From assembly GCA_037481615.1 (NCBI GenBank), contig JBBFLI010000016.1: 64,000 bases of DNA. One strand, written 5' to 3'. Within the stretch, counting starts at the first letter, position 1, and each line of letters opens with the position of its first letter. The notes below the pieces were generated by a model. It was given only the letters and a program-made list of their open reading frames with translations, was not told the origin of the DNA and ran no database searches. Shown one piece after another: positions 52,920 through 61,300 of the stretch. Position numbers and translations under genes: made by a program. Source of the DNA: SpSt-501 sp037481615 (GTDB lineage Bacteria; Desulfobacterota; Desulfobacteria; Desulfobacterales; SpSt-501).

Positions 52920-53936
52920 TCACACCCCGAAGTACGCGCGGTACCACTCGACGAAGCGCGCGATCCCCGTCTCGAGAGGGGTCGCCGGCCGAAAACCCAC
53001 GTCGGCCGCCAGATCGTCCACATCGGCGCAGGTGGCCGGCACGTCACCCGCCTGCAGCGGGAGGTACTCTTTCACGGCTTTTTTCCCGAGCACCCCCTCG
53101 AGCACGGCGATGAAGCGCTCGAGCTCGACCGGCCGGTTGTTGGCGATGTTGTAGATACGGTAGGGCGCGTAGGAAGAGCCGGGGTCGGGCCGGTCGCCCC
53201 GCCAGGCCGGGTTGGGCGCCGGCCGACGCGCCATCACCCGCACCACCCCCTCGATGATGTCGTCGATGTAGGTGAAGTCCCGCTGCATGCGGCCGTGGTT
53301 GAAGACCCGGATCGGGCGCCCCTCGAGGATCGCCTGCGTGAAGAGAAAGAGCGCCATGTCGGGTCTTCCCCAAGGCCCGTAGACGGTGAAGAAACGAAGG
53401 CCCGTGCACGGAAGGCCGTAGAGGTGGCTGTAGGCGTGGGCCATCAGCTCGTTGGCCTTCTTGGTCGCCGCATAGAGCGAAACGGGGTGATCGACGTTGT
53501 GGTGCACCGAAAAGGGCAGCAGCGTGTTCGCCCCGTAGACCGAGCTCGAGGAGGCGAAGACGAGGTGTTCGACTTCGCCGTGGCGGCAGCCCTCGAGCAC
53601 GTTCAGAAACCCCGCGAGGTTCGCCTCCACATAGGCGTGCGGGTTCTCGAGCGAGTGGCGCACCCCCGCCTGGGCCGCGAGGTGGACGACGACGGCGAAG
53701 CGCTCCTCGGAAAACAGCCGGTCCATGCCTTCACGGTCGGCGAGATCGAGGCGGCGAAAACGAAAGCGCGGGTGCGCGGAGAGCAGCGCGAGGCGGTCCT
53801 CCTTGAGGCGCACGCTGTAATAAGGGTTGAGGTTGTCGAGACCGGTCACGCTCCGGCCTTCCTCGAGCAGGCGGCGGCAGAGGTGATAGCCGATGAACCC
53901 CGCCGCCCCCGTCACCAGCACGCGATGTTCTCCCAT
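52920..53936 (-). CDS. NAD-dependent epimerase, UDP-glucuronate 4-epimerase type
   Basis: This short-chain dehydrogenase-type sugar-nucleotide epimerase (338 residues) has NAD-binding TGAAGFIGYHLCRRLLEEG, DNLNPYYSVRLKEDRL, catalytic YAATKKANE (YxxxK) and FFTVYGPWGRPDMALFLF, a pattern typical of UDP-glucuronate 4-epimerases (CapI/WbnF). These supply galacturonate for surface polysaccharide. It lies 43 bases after another epimerase gene in the same direction. Confidence 0.85.
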   Translation of the reverse strand: MGEHRVLVTGAAGFIGYHLCRRLLEEGRSVTGLDNLNPYYSVRLKEDRLALLSAHPRFRFRRLDLADREGMDRLFSEERFAVVVHLAAQAGVRHSLENPHAYVEANLAGFLNVLEGCRHGEVEHLVFASSSSVYGANTLLPFSVHHNVDHPVSLYAATKKANELMAHAYSHLYGLPCTGLRFFTVYGPWGRPDMALFLFTQAILEGRPIRVFNHGRMQRDFTYIDDIIEGVVRVMARRPAPNPAWRGDRPDPGSSYAPYRIYNIANNRPVELERFIAVLEGVLGKKAVKEYLPLQAGDVPATCADVDDLAADVGFRPATPLETGIARFVEWYRAYFGV

Positions 53937-53979
53937 GGTGGTCCTCTTTCCTTTCCCGGGCCCGGATGCGGAAACGGGA

Positions 53980-54918
53980 TCAGGCCTCGTTTGACCGTCT
54001 GCGGTACCAGGCGAGGGTCCGGGCCAACCCCTCCTCGAAGCGGATGCGCGCGGAGAAGTTCAGGCGGGAGGCGGCCTCGCCGACCGCGGCGACCGAGCGA
54101 CGGATGTCGCCCGGGCGGGGCGGCAGGTGCTGCGGTGCGCGGGGGCAGCCCGTGAGCGCGGCGATGTGCCGCCACAGCGAGAGGATGTCGACCTCGCGGC
54201 CCGTTCCGACGTTGAAGACGCCGCAATCCCTGGAGCGGGCCGCCAGGAGCAGCGCCTCGACCACGTCGGCGACGTAGACGAAATCGCGCGTCTGGAGCCC
54301 GTCCCCGTAGATGACCGGGGCTTCGCCCGCGAGCGCCCGGGTGAAAAAAATCGAGATCACCCCCGAGTAGGGCGAAGAGGGGTCCTGCCGGGGCCCGAAG
54401 ACGTTGAAAAAGCGCAGGCTCGCGGTGCTCAGCCCGAAGAGGTCCCGATAGACCGCCAGGTAATGCTCGACGGCGAGCTTCTGGACGGCGTACGGCGAGC
54501 GCGGGCGGGGGGGAAGGTCCTCGCGCAGGGGAAGCCGCGGGTCGTCCCCGTAGACCGCGCTCGAGCTCGCAAAAACGAGCCTTCGGACCCCGGCCTCGCG
54601 CGCGGCCTCGAGCACCTGCAGGGCGCCGGTTTCGTTCACCGCGGCCGAGCCCGCGGGATCCCGGATCGTCTGCTGCACCGAGACCACGGCGGCGAGGTGG
54701 AAGACCCGGCTGCAGCCGGAGACCGCCGGGCGCAAGGCCGCCGGGTCGCGGATGTCGCCCTCTCGAAAGTCGATCCGCCCGCGCACCCCGGCGAGGTTGG
54801 CCGGCCTCCCGCTCGAGAGATCGTCGAGCACCCGCACGGCGAAGCCCTCGGCGACGAGCCGCTCGACCAGATGCGAGCCGATGAAGCCCGCCCCTCCCGT
54901 CACGAGCACCGTTTCCAC
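53980..54918 (-). CDS. NAD-dependent UDP-sugar 4-epimerase (GalE/WbpP-like)
   Basis: The 312-residue protein has VLVTGGAGFIGSHLVERLVAEG at the N-terminus, the SSSAVYGD segment, catalytic YAVQKLAVE (YxxxK), and FNVFGPRQDPSSPYSGVISIF, which is common in UDP-GlcNAc/GalNAc and UDP-Glc 4-epimerases. A GTG at 54918 with AAAGGGAT upstream places the Rossmann motif at the usual residue; an ATG at 54975 would add 19 atypical residues. With the neighbouring epimerase it likely feeds polysaccharide synthesis. Confidence 0.85.
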   Translation of the reverse strand: METVLVTGGAGFIGSHLVERLVAEGFAVRVLDDLSSGRPANLAGVRGRIDFREGDIRDPAALRPAVSGCSRVFHLAAVVSVQQTIRDPAGSAAVNETGALQVLEAAREAGVRRLVFASSSAVYGDDPRLPLREDLPPRPRSPYAVQKLAVEHYLAVYRDLFGLSTASLRFFNVFGPRQDPSSPYSGVISIFFTRALAGEAPVIYGDGLQTRDFVYVADVVEALLLAARSRDCGVFNVGTGREVDILSLWRHIAALTGCPRAPQHLPPRPGDIRRSVAAVGEAASRLNFSARIRFEEGLARTLAWYRRRSNEA

Positions 54919-55013
54919 GCCGGTATCCCTTTCATCAAGCGGCACGAACGCACCGCCTCGTTCGCCGTTCACCATAACCCGGCCGCCCCTTCCGCTCAAG
55001 CGCGGCCGAGCTC

Positions 55014-55940
55014 TCAGAGGCGGGCGCCGAGGGCGAGCCAACCGGTGTAGGTGAGCGCGGAGAACAGCGTGCTGAACGAGATCGCACCCGCGGCGAACTC
55101 GTGGTCGGCGTGCATCTGTCGGGCGAGCACGTAGGAGACGGTCGCGGTCGGCGTGGCGAGAAGAATCAGCGCCGGCAGAAAGTCCTCGGGGGCGGCCCCC
55201 AACGCGAGAAAGGCGCCCAGCCCGATCGCCGGCATGAGAACGAGTTTGATGACGCTGCAGCCGATGAGCGCGGCAAGCCGCGAACGCATGAGATCGATAG
55301 AGAGCGAGGCCCCGATGATGAGCAGCGCAAGCGGCAGCGCCATGCCGGAGAGGATGGCGAGGCTGCGGTCGAGCACCGGGTGGAGGCCCGCCTCCGCCGC
55401 GGAGACGAGAAGACCGCCCAGGGCGGAGAGGATGACGGGGTTTTTCGCCATGCGCGCCGCCGCCTCGACGCCCCCCACCCCGCGGCTTCCGGCCGGAGCG
55501 TGGAGTTGGAGGACGACCACGCCGAGCGAGTTGTTCAGGATCATCATGAACCCGGTGAGGATGCTCGCGCGCGCGAGGCCCTCGGGACCCAAGAAGTAGA
55601 GGGCCACGGCCAGCCCGATGTAGCCCTGGTTGCCGTGGAAGGAGTCCTCGATGAAGGCCCCGCGCAGCCGGGGCTCCATCCGGACGGCCAGGGCGGCGAG
55701 CCAGGCCAGGACGCAGGCGGCGATCATCGTCCCCAGGGTGACGGCGGCCACAAGCGGTTTGAAATGAACTTCGAGCGAGGCCCGGGCGACCGCCGAGAAG
55801 ACCATGGCCGGGATGGCGAGGTGGAAGACCAGCCGGTTTGCGGCCGCGAGAAACTCCGGGGGAAGAAGCCCCCTTCCCTTCGCCACCATGCCGATCGCGA
55901 TCACGGCGAAGATGGGGACGATGGTCGCCAGAATGGGCAT
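55014..55940 (-). CDS. AEC-family transporter (auxin efflux carrier family)
   Basis: The 308-residue membrane protein has about ten helices in two halves and the family features MPILATIVPIFAVIAIGMVAKGRGLL, NSLGVVV in the middle helix and LLATPTATVSYVLARQM in the second half. Bacterial AEC members export or import small carboxylates such as malate or malonate. The substrate is unknown. It is divergent from the MoaD-like gene and not obviously linked to the TctABC system 1 kb away. Confidence 0.85.
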   Translation of the reverse strand: MPILATIVPIFAVIAIGMVAKGRGLLPPEFLAAANRLVFHLAIPAMVFSAVARASLEVHFKPLVAAVTLGTMIAACVLAWLAALAVRMEPRLRGAFIEDSFHGNQGYIGLAVALYFLGPEGLARASILTGFMMILNNSLGVVVLQLHAPAGSRGVGGVEAAARMAKNPVILSALGGLLVSAAEAGLHPVLDRSLAILSGMALPLALLIIGASLSIDLMRSRLAALIGCSVIKLVLMPAIGLGAFLALGAAPEDFLPALILLATPTATVSYVLARQMHADHEFAAGAISFSTLFSALTYTGWLALGARL

Positions 55941-55962
55941 GTCGCAGGGTTCCTTTCCGTCC

Positions 55963-55991
55963 TTGACGCGCCGGGGCGCCGGAAGTAGGTT
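55963..55991 (+). promoter_or_regulatory. Putative promoter of the MoaD-like gene
   Basis: TTGACG (55963-55968) and TAGGTT (55986-55991) are 17 bases apart, with the start codon about 55 bases downstream. Confidence 0.45.
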
Positions 55992-56051
55992 TTCGCCGTG
56001 AGCGGCGCCGCCGAGTTAGAGCACCCCTTCCCGCGGCTTGCAAGAGGGAAC

Positions 56052-56288
56052 ATGTCCTCTCCATCGGTCCGCCTTCATCTCTACGCCGGGCTGAGGGCAC
56101 TCGTACCGGATTGCCCGGAGGAGATCCCTCTGCCGGAGAGCCTCCCCTTGGGCGAGTTCCTCGAGCGGCTGGGGATCCCCACGGAAAAGATCCATCTCGT
56201 CTTCGTGGACGGGAAGAGAAGCGAACTTTCGACCCCTCTGCGCGGCGGAGAGCGGATCGGCGTCTTCCCGCCCGTGGGGGGGGGCTGA
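56052..56288 (+). CDS. MoaD/ThiS-family sulfur-carrier-like protein
   Basis: The 78-residue beta-grasp protein starts SSPSVRLHLYAGLRALVPD and ends GGERIGVFPPVGGG. The terminal Gly-Gly pair, here a triple Gly, is the site that is adenylated and thiocarboxylated in MoaD/ThiS carriers. The start at 56052 has AGAGGGAA upstream. No activating enzyme or molybdopterin gene lies nearby. It ends 24 bases before the enhancer-like palindrome of the next operon. Confidence 0.72.
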   Translation: MSSPSVRLHLYAGLRALVPDCPEEIPLPESLPLGEFLERLGIPTEKIHLVFVDGKRSELSTPLRGGERIGVFPPVGGG

Positions 56289-56311
56289 AAGGGAGGAAAC
56301 GGCCCGACAGC

Positions 56312-56332
56312 TTTTCAGCACTGTGCCGAAAA
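56312..56332 (+). promoter_or_regulatory. Enhancer-like palindrome upstream of tctC
   Basis: TTTTCAGCACTGTGCCGAAAA is a near-perfect 21-bp palindrome of form TTTTCnGCAC-n-GTGCnGAAAA. It lies about 90 bases upstream of the -24 element of the tctC promoter, the usual place for a sigma-54 activator. Its right arm (GTGCCGAAAA) recurs upstream of the LarA-like gene. Confidence 0.72.
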
Positions 56333-56401
56333 TTGGGCGGGCCGCCCGGCAGCTGCGATCGTCGGCGAGTCGATATCCTGTAATTTCATGGCGTCTGAAC
56401 A

Positions 56402-56417
56402 TGGCAACCCTTTTGCA
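56402..56417 (+). promoter_or_regulatory. sigma-54 promoter of the tct operon
   Basis: TGGCAAC-CCTT-TTGCA has the invariant GG and GC 10 bases apart and a perfect -12 box. The predicted start near 56428 gives a 50-base leader with AGGAGG before the tctC ATG. Confidence 0.75.
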
Positions 56418-56477
56418 AAAGACCCATCCACAAGCGTTCAGGGCGCCAACCCCAGAGACCCTCAAGGTCAGGAGGCC

Positions 56478-57446
56478 ATGATGAAACGGATCAATCGGTA
56501 CACGGTTCCCCTTCTGCTTTTCGGCGTGATCTTCTCGCTCGTGTGCGGCGATTCCGCGGCGGCGCAGGACAAGTATCCTTCCAAGCCGATCACCTACCTC
56601 ATCACCTTCAACCCGGGAGGCCAGTCCGACCGTGAGGCGAGGCGCCAGCAGCCCTTGCTTGAGAAGATTCTCGGGCAGAAAATCCTCGTCGACTACAAAG
56701 TCGGCGGCGGAGGCGCGCTGGGGTGGAGCGAGCTGGTGCGCTCGAAACCCGACGGCTACCTGATTTGCGGCATCAACATCCCGCACATCATCCTGCAGCC
56801 TTTGCAGCAGGATACCGGCTACAAGACCGAACAGATCGTCCCGATCGCTCTCTTCCAGCGGACGCCGCTCGCGCTGGCCGTTTTGAAGGACAGCCCCTAC
56901 AAGGATCTCCAGGGCCTGATCGAGGCCGTGAAGGCCAAGCCCGGGGAAATCAGCATCGGCGGATCGGGGACCTTCTCCGGCCACCACATCGCGACCCTGC
57001 GACTCCAAAAGCTCGCCGGGGTGAAGTTCAACTACGTGCCCTTCACCGGGGCCGCACCGCAGATGACGGCCTTCCTCGGAGGCCACGTAAACGCCATCTT
57101 CGGCAACTCCGATGATCTCGTGAAGCATGCCGACACGATCCGCGTGCTGGGGACGGCGGACGAAAACCGCTTCTTCGGCTTCCCCGACGCCCCCACCTTC
57201 AAGGAATCGGGCTACGATCTGGTGGAGGCGATCGACCGCGGGGTCGCCGTGCCCCCGAACACCCCCGAACCCATCCTCAAGAGGCTCGAGGCCGCCTTCC
57301 TCCAGATCGCGAAAGACCCCGAAATCCAGGAGCAGATGAAGAAGGAGGGGTTCGTGCCGCTTGCCCTGGGCCATGCGGAGAGCAAGGCGCACATCGCGAA
57401 GATGTCGGCCATCTATCGGGACATCGTCAAGGAGATCAAGCAATAA
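56478..57446 (+). CDS. tctC: Tripartite tricarboxylate transporter substrate-binding protein
   Basis: This Bug/TctC-type periplasmic receptor (322 residues) has a signal peptide (about 1-26, ending near SAAAQD). YPSKPITYLITFNPGGQSDREARR is the family ligand-loop region, and GGSGTFSGHHIATLRLQKLAGV and VPFTGAAPQMTAFLGGHVNAIF lie in the second lobe. It delivers a carboxylate-type ligand to TctAB. The start at 56478 follows AGGAGG; the open frame extends 30 codons through the promoter. It is first in tctC-tctB-tctA. Confidence 0.92.
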   Translation: MMKRINRYTVPLLLFGVIFSLVCGDSAAAQDKYPSKPITYLITFNPGGQSDREARRQQPLLEKILGQKILVDYKVGGGGALGWSELVRSKPDGYLICGINIPHIILQPLQQDTGYKTEQIVPIALFQRTPLALAVLKDSPYKDLQGLIEAVKAKPGEISIGGSGTFSGHHIATLRLQKLAGVKFNYVPFTGAAPQMTAFLGGHVNAIFGNSDDLVKHADTIRVLGTADENRFFGFPDAPTFKESGYDLVEAIDRGVAVPPNTPEPILKRLEAAFLQIAKDPEIQEQMKKEGFVPLALGHAESKAHIAKMSAIYRDIVKEIKQ

Positions 57447-57469
57447 ACCCGGGAAAGGAGCAGGGGCCG

Positions 57470-57943
57470 GTGCTGTCCAACAGGCGTTCCGCGGATATCG
57501 CCTCCGGGGTGTTTCTTGCGGTGCTGGGGGGGGTCGTCTTCGCCGCCTCGACCACGATCGGCGAGGGTGCGGGGGGGCAGCTCCACCCCCGCACCTTTCC
57601 CATGATTCTCGGGGCGATGCTCATCCTGGGCGGGGGGGCGCTCGCCGTCCGCACGGCGTTGTCGAGAGCCGGGGAGGCCAGAGCCGTCGCCTGGCCGGAC
57701 CGGAAAGGCAGGCGGCTTCTCTTCACCGCCCTGGCGGGGTTGTGCGGCTATGTGCTGCTCTCCCAGCTGCTGGGGTTTCTCTTGAGTTCGCTCCTGTTCG
57801 TTCCCTGGTTCATCCGCACCTTCGGCCGCTACGGGCATGTCCTCGCCTGGTCCTGCGCCGTGGGGGTGGTGGCCTTCCTCTACTTCGTTTTCATCCGGCT
57901 GCTGCAGCTCTCCCTGCCGACCGGACCCTTTCCGTTTTTCTGA
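57470..57943 (+). CDS. tctB: Tripartite tricarboxylate transporter small membrane subunit
   Basis: The 157-residue TctB has four predicted membrane helices and little conservation, as usual for this subunit. It uses a GTG start with AAAGGAG 10 bases upstream. TFPMILGAMLILGGGAL and GYVLLSQLLGFLLSSLLFVPW are the recognisable helix pairs. It lies between tctC and tctA. Confidence 0.85.
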   Translation: MLSNRRSADIASGVFLAVLGGVVFAASTTIGEGAGGQLHPRTFPMILGAMLILGGGALAVRTALSRAGEARAVAWPDRKGRRLLFTALAGLCGYVLLSQLLGFLLSSLLFVPWFIRTFGRYGHVLAWSCAVGVVAFLYFVFIRLLQLSLPTGPFPFF

Positions 57944-57994
57944 GACCGCCGACCCTGGAAAAGCGGGGCCGGCCCCTTTGCAGGAGATCGAGGG

Positions 57995-59503
57995 ATGGAT
58001 GCGTGGTCCTGGCTGCTCAACGGCTTCGCCGCGGCGATCAGCCCCTACAACCTGCTTTTCGCCCTGATCGGTTGCATCGCCGGCACCCTGGTCGGTGTGC
58101 TCCCCGGCCTGGGGCCCACCGCCGCCATCGCCATGCTCCTTCCGCTGACCACCCTCCTCGACCCGGCACCCGCGATCATCATGATGGCGGCGATCTACTA
58201 CGGGGCGATGTACGGCGGGTCGACGACCTCGATCCTGGTGAACATCCCGGGGGAGGCCTCCTCGGTGCCCACGGCGATCGAAGGCTACCAACTGACCCTT
58301 CAGGGCCGCGGCGGGCCGGCGCTCGGCATCTCCGCCATCGCGAGCTTCATTGCGGGCACGCTGGGCGTCGTCGGCCTCACCTTTTTCGCCCCCGCCCTCT
58401 CGCGCGCGGCGCTCGCCTTCGGGCCGCCGGAGTATTTCGCCCTCACGTTCCTCGGAATCAGCCTGGTCATCAGCCTCTCCGGCCGTTCGATCGGCAAGGG
58501 GCTGCTCTCTGCGCTGCTCGGGCTGCTCACGGCGATGATCGGGCTCGATCCCCTCTCGGGGGTCGCACGCCTCACCTTCGGATCCTACCAGCTCATGGCC
58601 GGAATCGACTTCGTCCCCATCATCATGGGGCTCTTCGCCGTGAGCGAAATCCTCATGAACGCCGAGGCCAAGGCCGACCTGCTGCTGCAAACCCGAAAAA
58701 TCGAGTGGCTGCCGACCTGGCGGGACATCAGAGAGACCTGGGGGGCGACGATCCGCTCGGGGTTTCTCGGGTTCTTCTTCGGCCTGATCCCCGGTTGCAG
58801 CCCGGCCGTGACTTCCTTCATGGCCTACGACATGGAAAAACGCTTCTCGAAGCACCCCGAGCGGTTCGGCAAGGGCGCCATGGATGCCGTCGCCGCGGTG
58901 GAAGGCTCGAACAATGCGACCGCCAGCGGCGGCTTCGTCCCCCTGTTCGCCTTCGGGATCCCCTCGGGGCCGGCGCTCGCCGTACTGCTGGGCGGCTTCA
59001 TCATGTTCGGCCTGCAACCCGGCCCGCGCCTCATGCAGGAACAGCCCCAGCTCCTCTGGACGATCATCGCCAGCATGTACATCGGGAACGCGATTCTGCT
59101 GATCCTCAATCTGCCGCTCGTCGGCATCTGGGCGCGCATGGCGCTCGTCCCCTTTCCCGTACTCGGCTCGATGATCACGGTCTTCACGCTGATCGGCGCT
59201 TACAGCCTGCGGTACTCGTTCTTCGACCTCTGGATGGCCCTGCTCTTCGGGGTTGTCGGCTACCTCATGCGCAAGCTCGAATTCCCCGTCGCCCCCATGG
59301 TGCTCGCCGTCGTGCTGGCCAGCATGATGGAGACTTCCTTCATGCAATCGCTCACCATGTCGCGGGGCTCGCTCTGGATCTTCTTCACCCGGCCGATCTC
59401 GGCCGCGTTCATGGCGCTCACGGCGCTCTCCATCGTGAGCGGGGTTCTTCTGCTCCGCAAGGCGAGAAAAAAGAACATCGAACTCGAGGAAAGCGACGCC
59501 TGA
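57995..59503 (+). CDS. tctA: Tripartite tricarboxylate transporter large membrane subunit
   Basis: The 502-residue TctA has about 11-12 helices and the family signatures LVGVLPGLGPTAAIAMLLPL and YGGSTTSILVNIPGEASS in the first half, with the repeat FGLIPGCSPAVTSFMAYD and GSNNATASGGFVPLFAFGIP in the second. It imports the ligand with a cation gradient. It is convergent with the sigma-54 regulator gene. Confidence 0.95.
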   Translation: MDAWSWLLNGFAAAISPYNLLFALIGCIAGTLVGVLPGLGPTAAIAMLLPLTTLLDPAPAIIMMAAIYYGAMYGGSTTSILVNIPGEASSVPTAIEGYQLTLQGRGGPALGISAIASFIAGTLGVVGLTFFAPALSRAALAFGPPEYFALTFLGISLVISLSGRSIGKGLLSALLGLLTAMIGLDPLSGVARLTFGSYQLMAGIDFVPIIMGLFAVSEILMNAEAKADLLLQTRKIEWLPTWRDIRETWGATIRSGFLGFFFGLIPGCSPAVTSFMAYDMEKRFSKHPERFGKGAMDAVAAVEGSNNATASGGFVPLFAFGIPSGPALAVLLGGFIMFGLQPGPRLMQEQPQLLWTIIASMYIGNAILLILNLPLVGIWARMALVPFPVLGSMITVFTLIGAYSLRYSFFDLWMALLFGVVGYLMRKLEFPVAPMVLAVVLASMMETSFMQSLTMSRGSLWIFFTRPISAAFMALTALSIVSGVLLLRKARKKNIELEESDA

Positions 59504-59531
59504 GGACGCGCGGCTCGGGACGGCCGGCGCC

Positions 59532-61088
59532 TTAAGCAAGCGCCTTGCCCAGGTACTCTGCCGGCGAGATCTTCAGCTTGCGGATGCGGTACTGCAGGGT
59601 CGAGCGCGGCACCCCGAGCAGCCGGGCGGCCCCTTTTTCGCCCCCTAAGACGCCCCGCGTCCGGGCGAGCGCGCGCAGGATGTGCTCGCGCTCGGCGTCG
59701 CGCAGCGGGGCGACGGGGTCGGCCGGCTGGCGGCGCAGGCCGGGCTGGGAGGCCTCGAGCAGCTGCCCGATCTCCTCGGCCGTGATGCGCTCCCCCGCGC
59801 GCAGGATGACCAGCCGCTTGACCAGATTCTTGAGCTCGCGCACGTTTCCCGGCCAGTCGTAGTGGGCCAGGCGCTCCATCGCCCGCGGGGTATAGATCGG
59901 CTCCGGCCGGTTCATCCGCCGGGACTGGATCCGGGTCAGCTCCTTCATCAGGAGCACGATGTCCTCCCGCCGCTCGCGCAGGGGGGGGACGTGAATGGAG
60001 ACGATGTTCAAGCGGTAGTAGAGGTCCTCCCGGAAGCTTCCGGCGCGGACGCATTCGCGGAGATCCTTGTTGGTCGCCGCGATGACCCGGCAGTCGATCT
60101 GGATCGGCCGGCTTTCGCCGACGCGCTCGAACTGGCCGTCCTGGAGGATGTGGAGCAGCTTCGCCTGCAGCCCGATCGGCAGCTCGGCGATCTCGTCGAG
60201 GAAGATCGTCCCCCCGTGGGCGAGCTCGAAGCGGCCGAGCCGGCGCTCGTGGGCGCCGGTGAAGGCCCCCTTGGCGTGCCCGAAGAGTTCGCTCTCGAAA
60301 ATCGAGGAGGCGAGCGCGGGGCAGTTGGTCTTGACGAAGAGATGGTGGCGCCGCGAGCTCAGGTTGTGGATTAAGCGGGCGAGGTAGTCTTTTCCCGTCC
60401 CGGTCTCGCCGGTGATCAGGACCGTCGCGTCGGTGTCCGCCGCCTGGCGGATCGTGTGCAGGATCGCCTCCATCGCGGCCGAGGCGTGGAAAAACTCCTC
60501 CTGGGAGTAGGCCTCGGTGTTCTGCAGCAGGTATTCCTTCTCCCGCTCGAGGCTGCGGTTCAGCCGCTCGAGCTCGCTGTAGGAGAGCATGTTGTCGACG
60601 GCGATCGCCACCTGACGGCTGACCTCGGAGAGAAACCCGGTGAGTTCGGTGATGTCTTCGGGAGGCTCGCGGAAGGAGAAATGGATCGAGCCGAGGATGC
60701 GCTGACGCACGAGCATCGGGAAGGCCATCGTCGCCGTGAGGCCGGCGTTCACCAGGGCGCCGATCGAGGAGAGATCGCGGTAGCGCCGCAAATCGTCGAT
60801 GACCGTCGGCTGCCGGGACTGGATGACCATGCGCGCGATCGCCCCGTCGGCGAGCGGCCGGCTCGGCCGCATCAGCACGCCCCCCGGCTGGATGCCGTCG
60901 GCGGCCGCGAAGTAGCTGATCGACTGCGTGCGGGCGTCATAGAGGTTGATCGCCAGCCGGTCGTAGCGCACGTGCCGGCGCAATTCCGCGGCCAGGGCCT
61001 GGAAGAGATCTTCGCGGTTGGTGTGGGTGATGACGGCGTTGTTGATTTCGAGGAGAATCCGGTAGCGTGTCTCGGCACTCCAGTGCAT
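59532..61088 (-). CDS. sigma-54-dependent transcriptional activator with GAF sensor domain
   Basis: The 518-residue FhlA-like activator has an N-terminal GAF domain (about 20-168), a coiled linker (170-195), an AAA+ domain (about 200-430) with Walker A GETGTGKD (227-234), the sigma-54 contact loop GAFTGA (274-279) and Walker B GGTIFLDE. A C-terminal Fis-type helix-turn-helix follows (about 470-510; KGAARLLGVPRSTLQYRIRKL). No receiver domain is present, so the GAF domain probably senses a ligand. The start at 61088 has GGGAGAGG upstream; the open frame extends 49 codons. It is flanked by two genes with sigma-54 promoters and shared palindromic sites, its likely targets. Confidence 0.93.
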   Translation of the reverse strand: MHWSAETRYRILLEINNAVITHTNREDLFQALAAELRRHVRYDRLAINLYDARTQSISYFAAADGIQPGGVLMRPSRPLADGAIARMVIQSRQPTVIDDLRRYRDLSSIGALVNAGLTATMAFPMLVRQRILGSIHFSFREPPEDITELTGFLSEVSRQVAIAVDNMLSYSELERLNRSLEREKEYLLQNTEAYSQEEFFHASAAMEAILHTIRQAADTDATVLITGETGTGKDYLARLIHNLSSRRHHLFVKTNCPALASSIFESELFGHAKGAFTGAHERRLGRFELAHGGTIFLDEIAELPIGLQAKLLHILQDGQFERVGESRPIQIDCRVIAATNKDLRECVRAGSFREDLYYRLNIVSIHVPPLRERREDIVLLMKELTRIQSRRMNRPEPIYTPRAMERLAHYDWPGNVRELKNLVKRLVILRAGERITAEEIGQLLEASQPGLRRQPADPVAPLRDAEREHILRALARTRGVLGGEKGAARLLGVPRSTLQYRIRKLKISPAEYLGKALA

Positions 61089-61139
61089 CGCAAGGCCTCT
61101 CCCTGCAAGATGGTCACAGATCCTCTTCGTACGCGTCCG

Positions 61140-61186
61140 GTGCCGAAAGATCAAGCCCATTTGGCATCGCGCCCACTTTTCGGCAC
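61140..61186 (+). promoter_or_regulatory. Putative activator half-sites upstream of the LarA-like gene
   Basis: GTGCCGAAAG (61140-61149) and TTTTCGGCAC (61177-61186) match the arm of the palindrome upstream of tctC at 9 and 10 of 10 positions. They lie about 70-120 bases before the -24 element. An AT-rich stretch (61210-61255) between them and the promoter could be a bending site. Confidence 0.62.
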
Positions 61187-61257
61187 AACGAGAGACGATC
61201 TCGTCCATCTGCGACTGAAAATCAATGAAATTCAAACATTTTTAAAATCTGAGCATA

Positions 61258-61273
61258 TGGCCTGCATTTTGCT
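61258..61273 (+). promoter_or_regulatory. sigma-54 promoter of the LarA-like gene
   Basis: TGGCCTG-CATT-TTGCT has GG and GC 10 bases apart and a perfect -12 box. The predicted start near 61284 leaves a short leader. Confidence 0.7.
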
Positions 61274-61300
61274 CCGCAAAGATTCGACAAGGGACGGAAC

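Noticed and set aside
57413..59539. 708-codon minus-strand frame opposite tctB-tctA
   Set aside because: Highly charged, repetitive residues without a domain, antisense to genuine membrane proteins.
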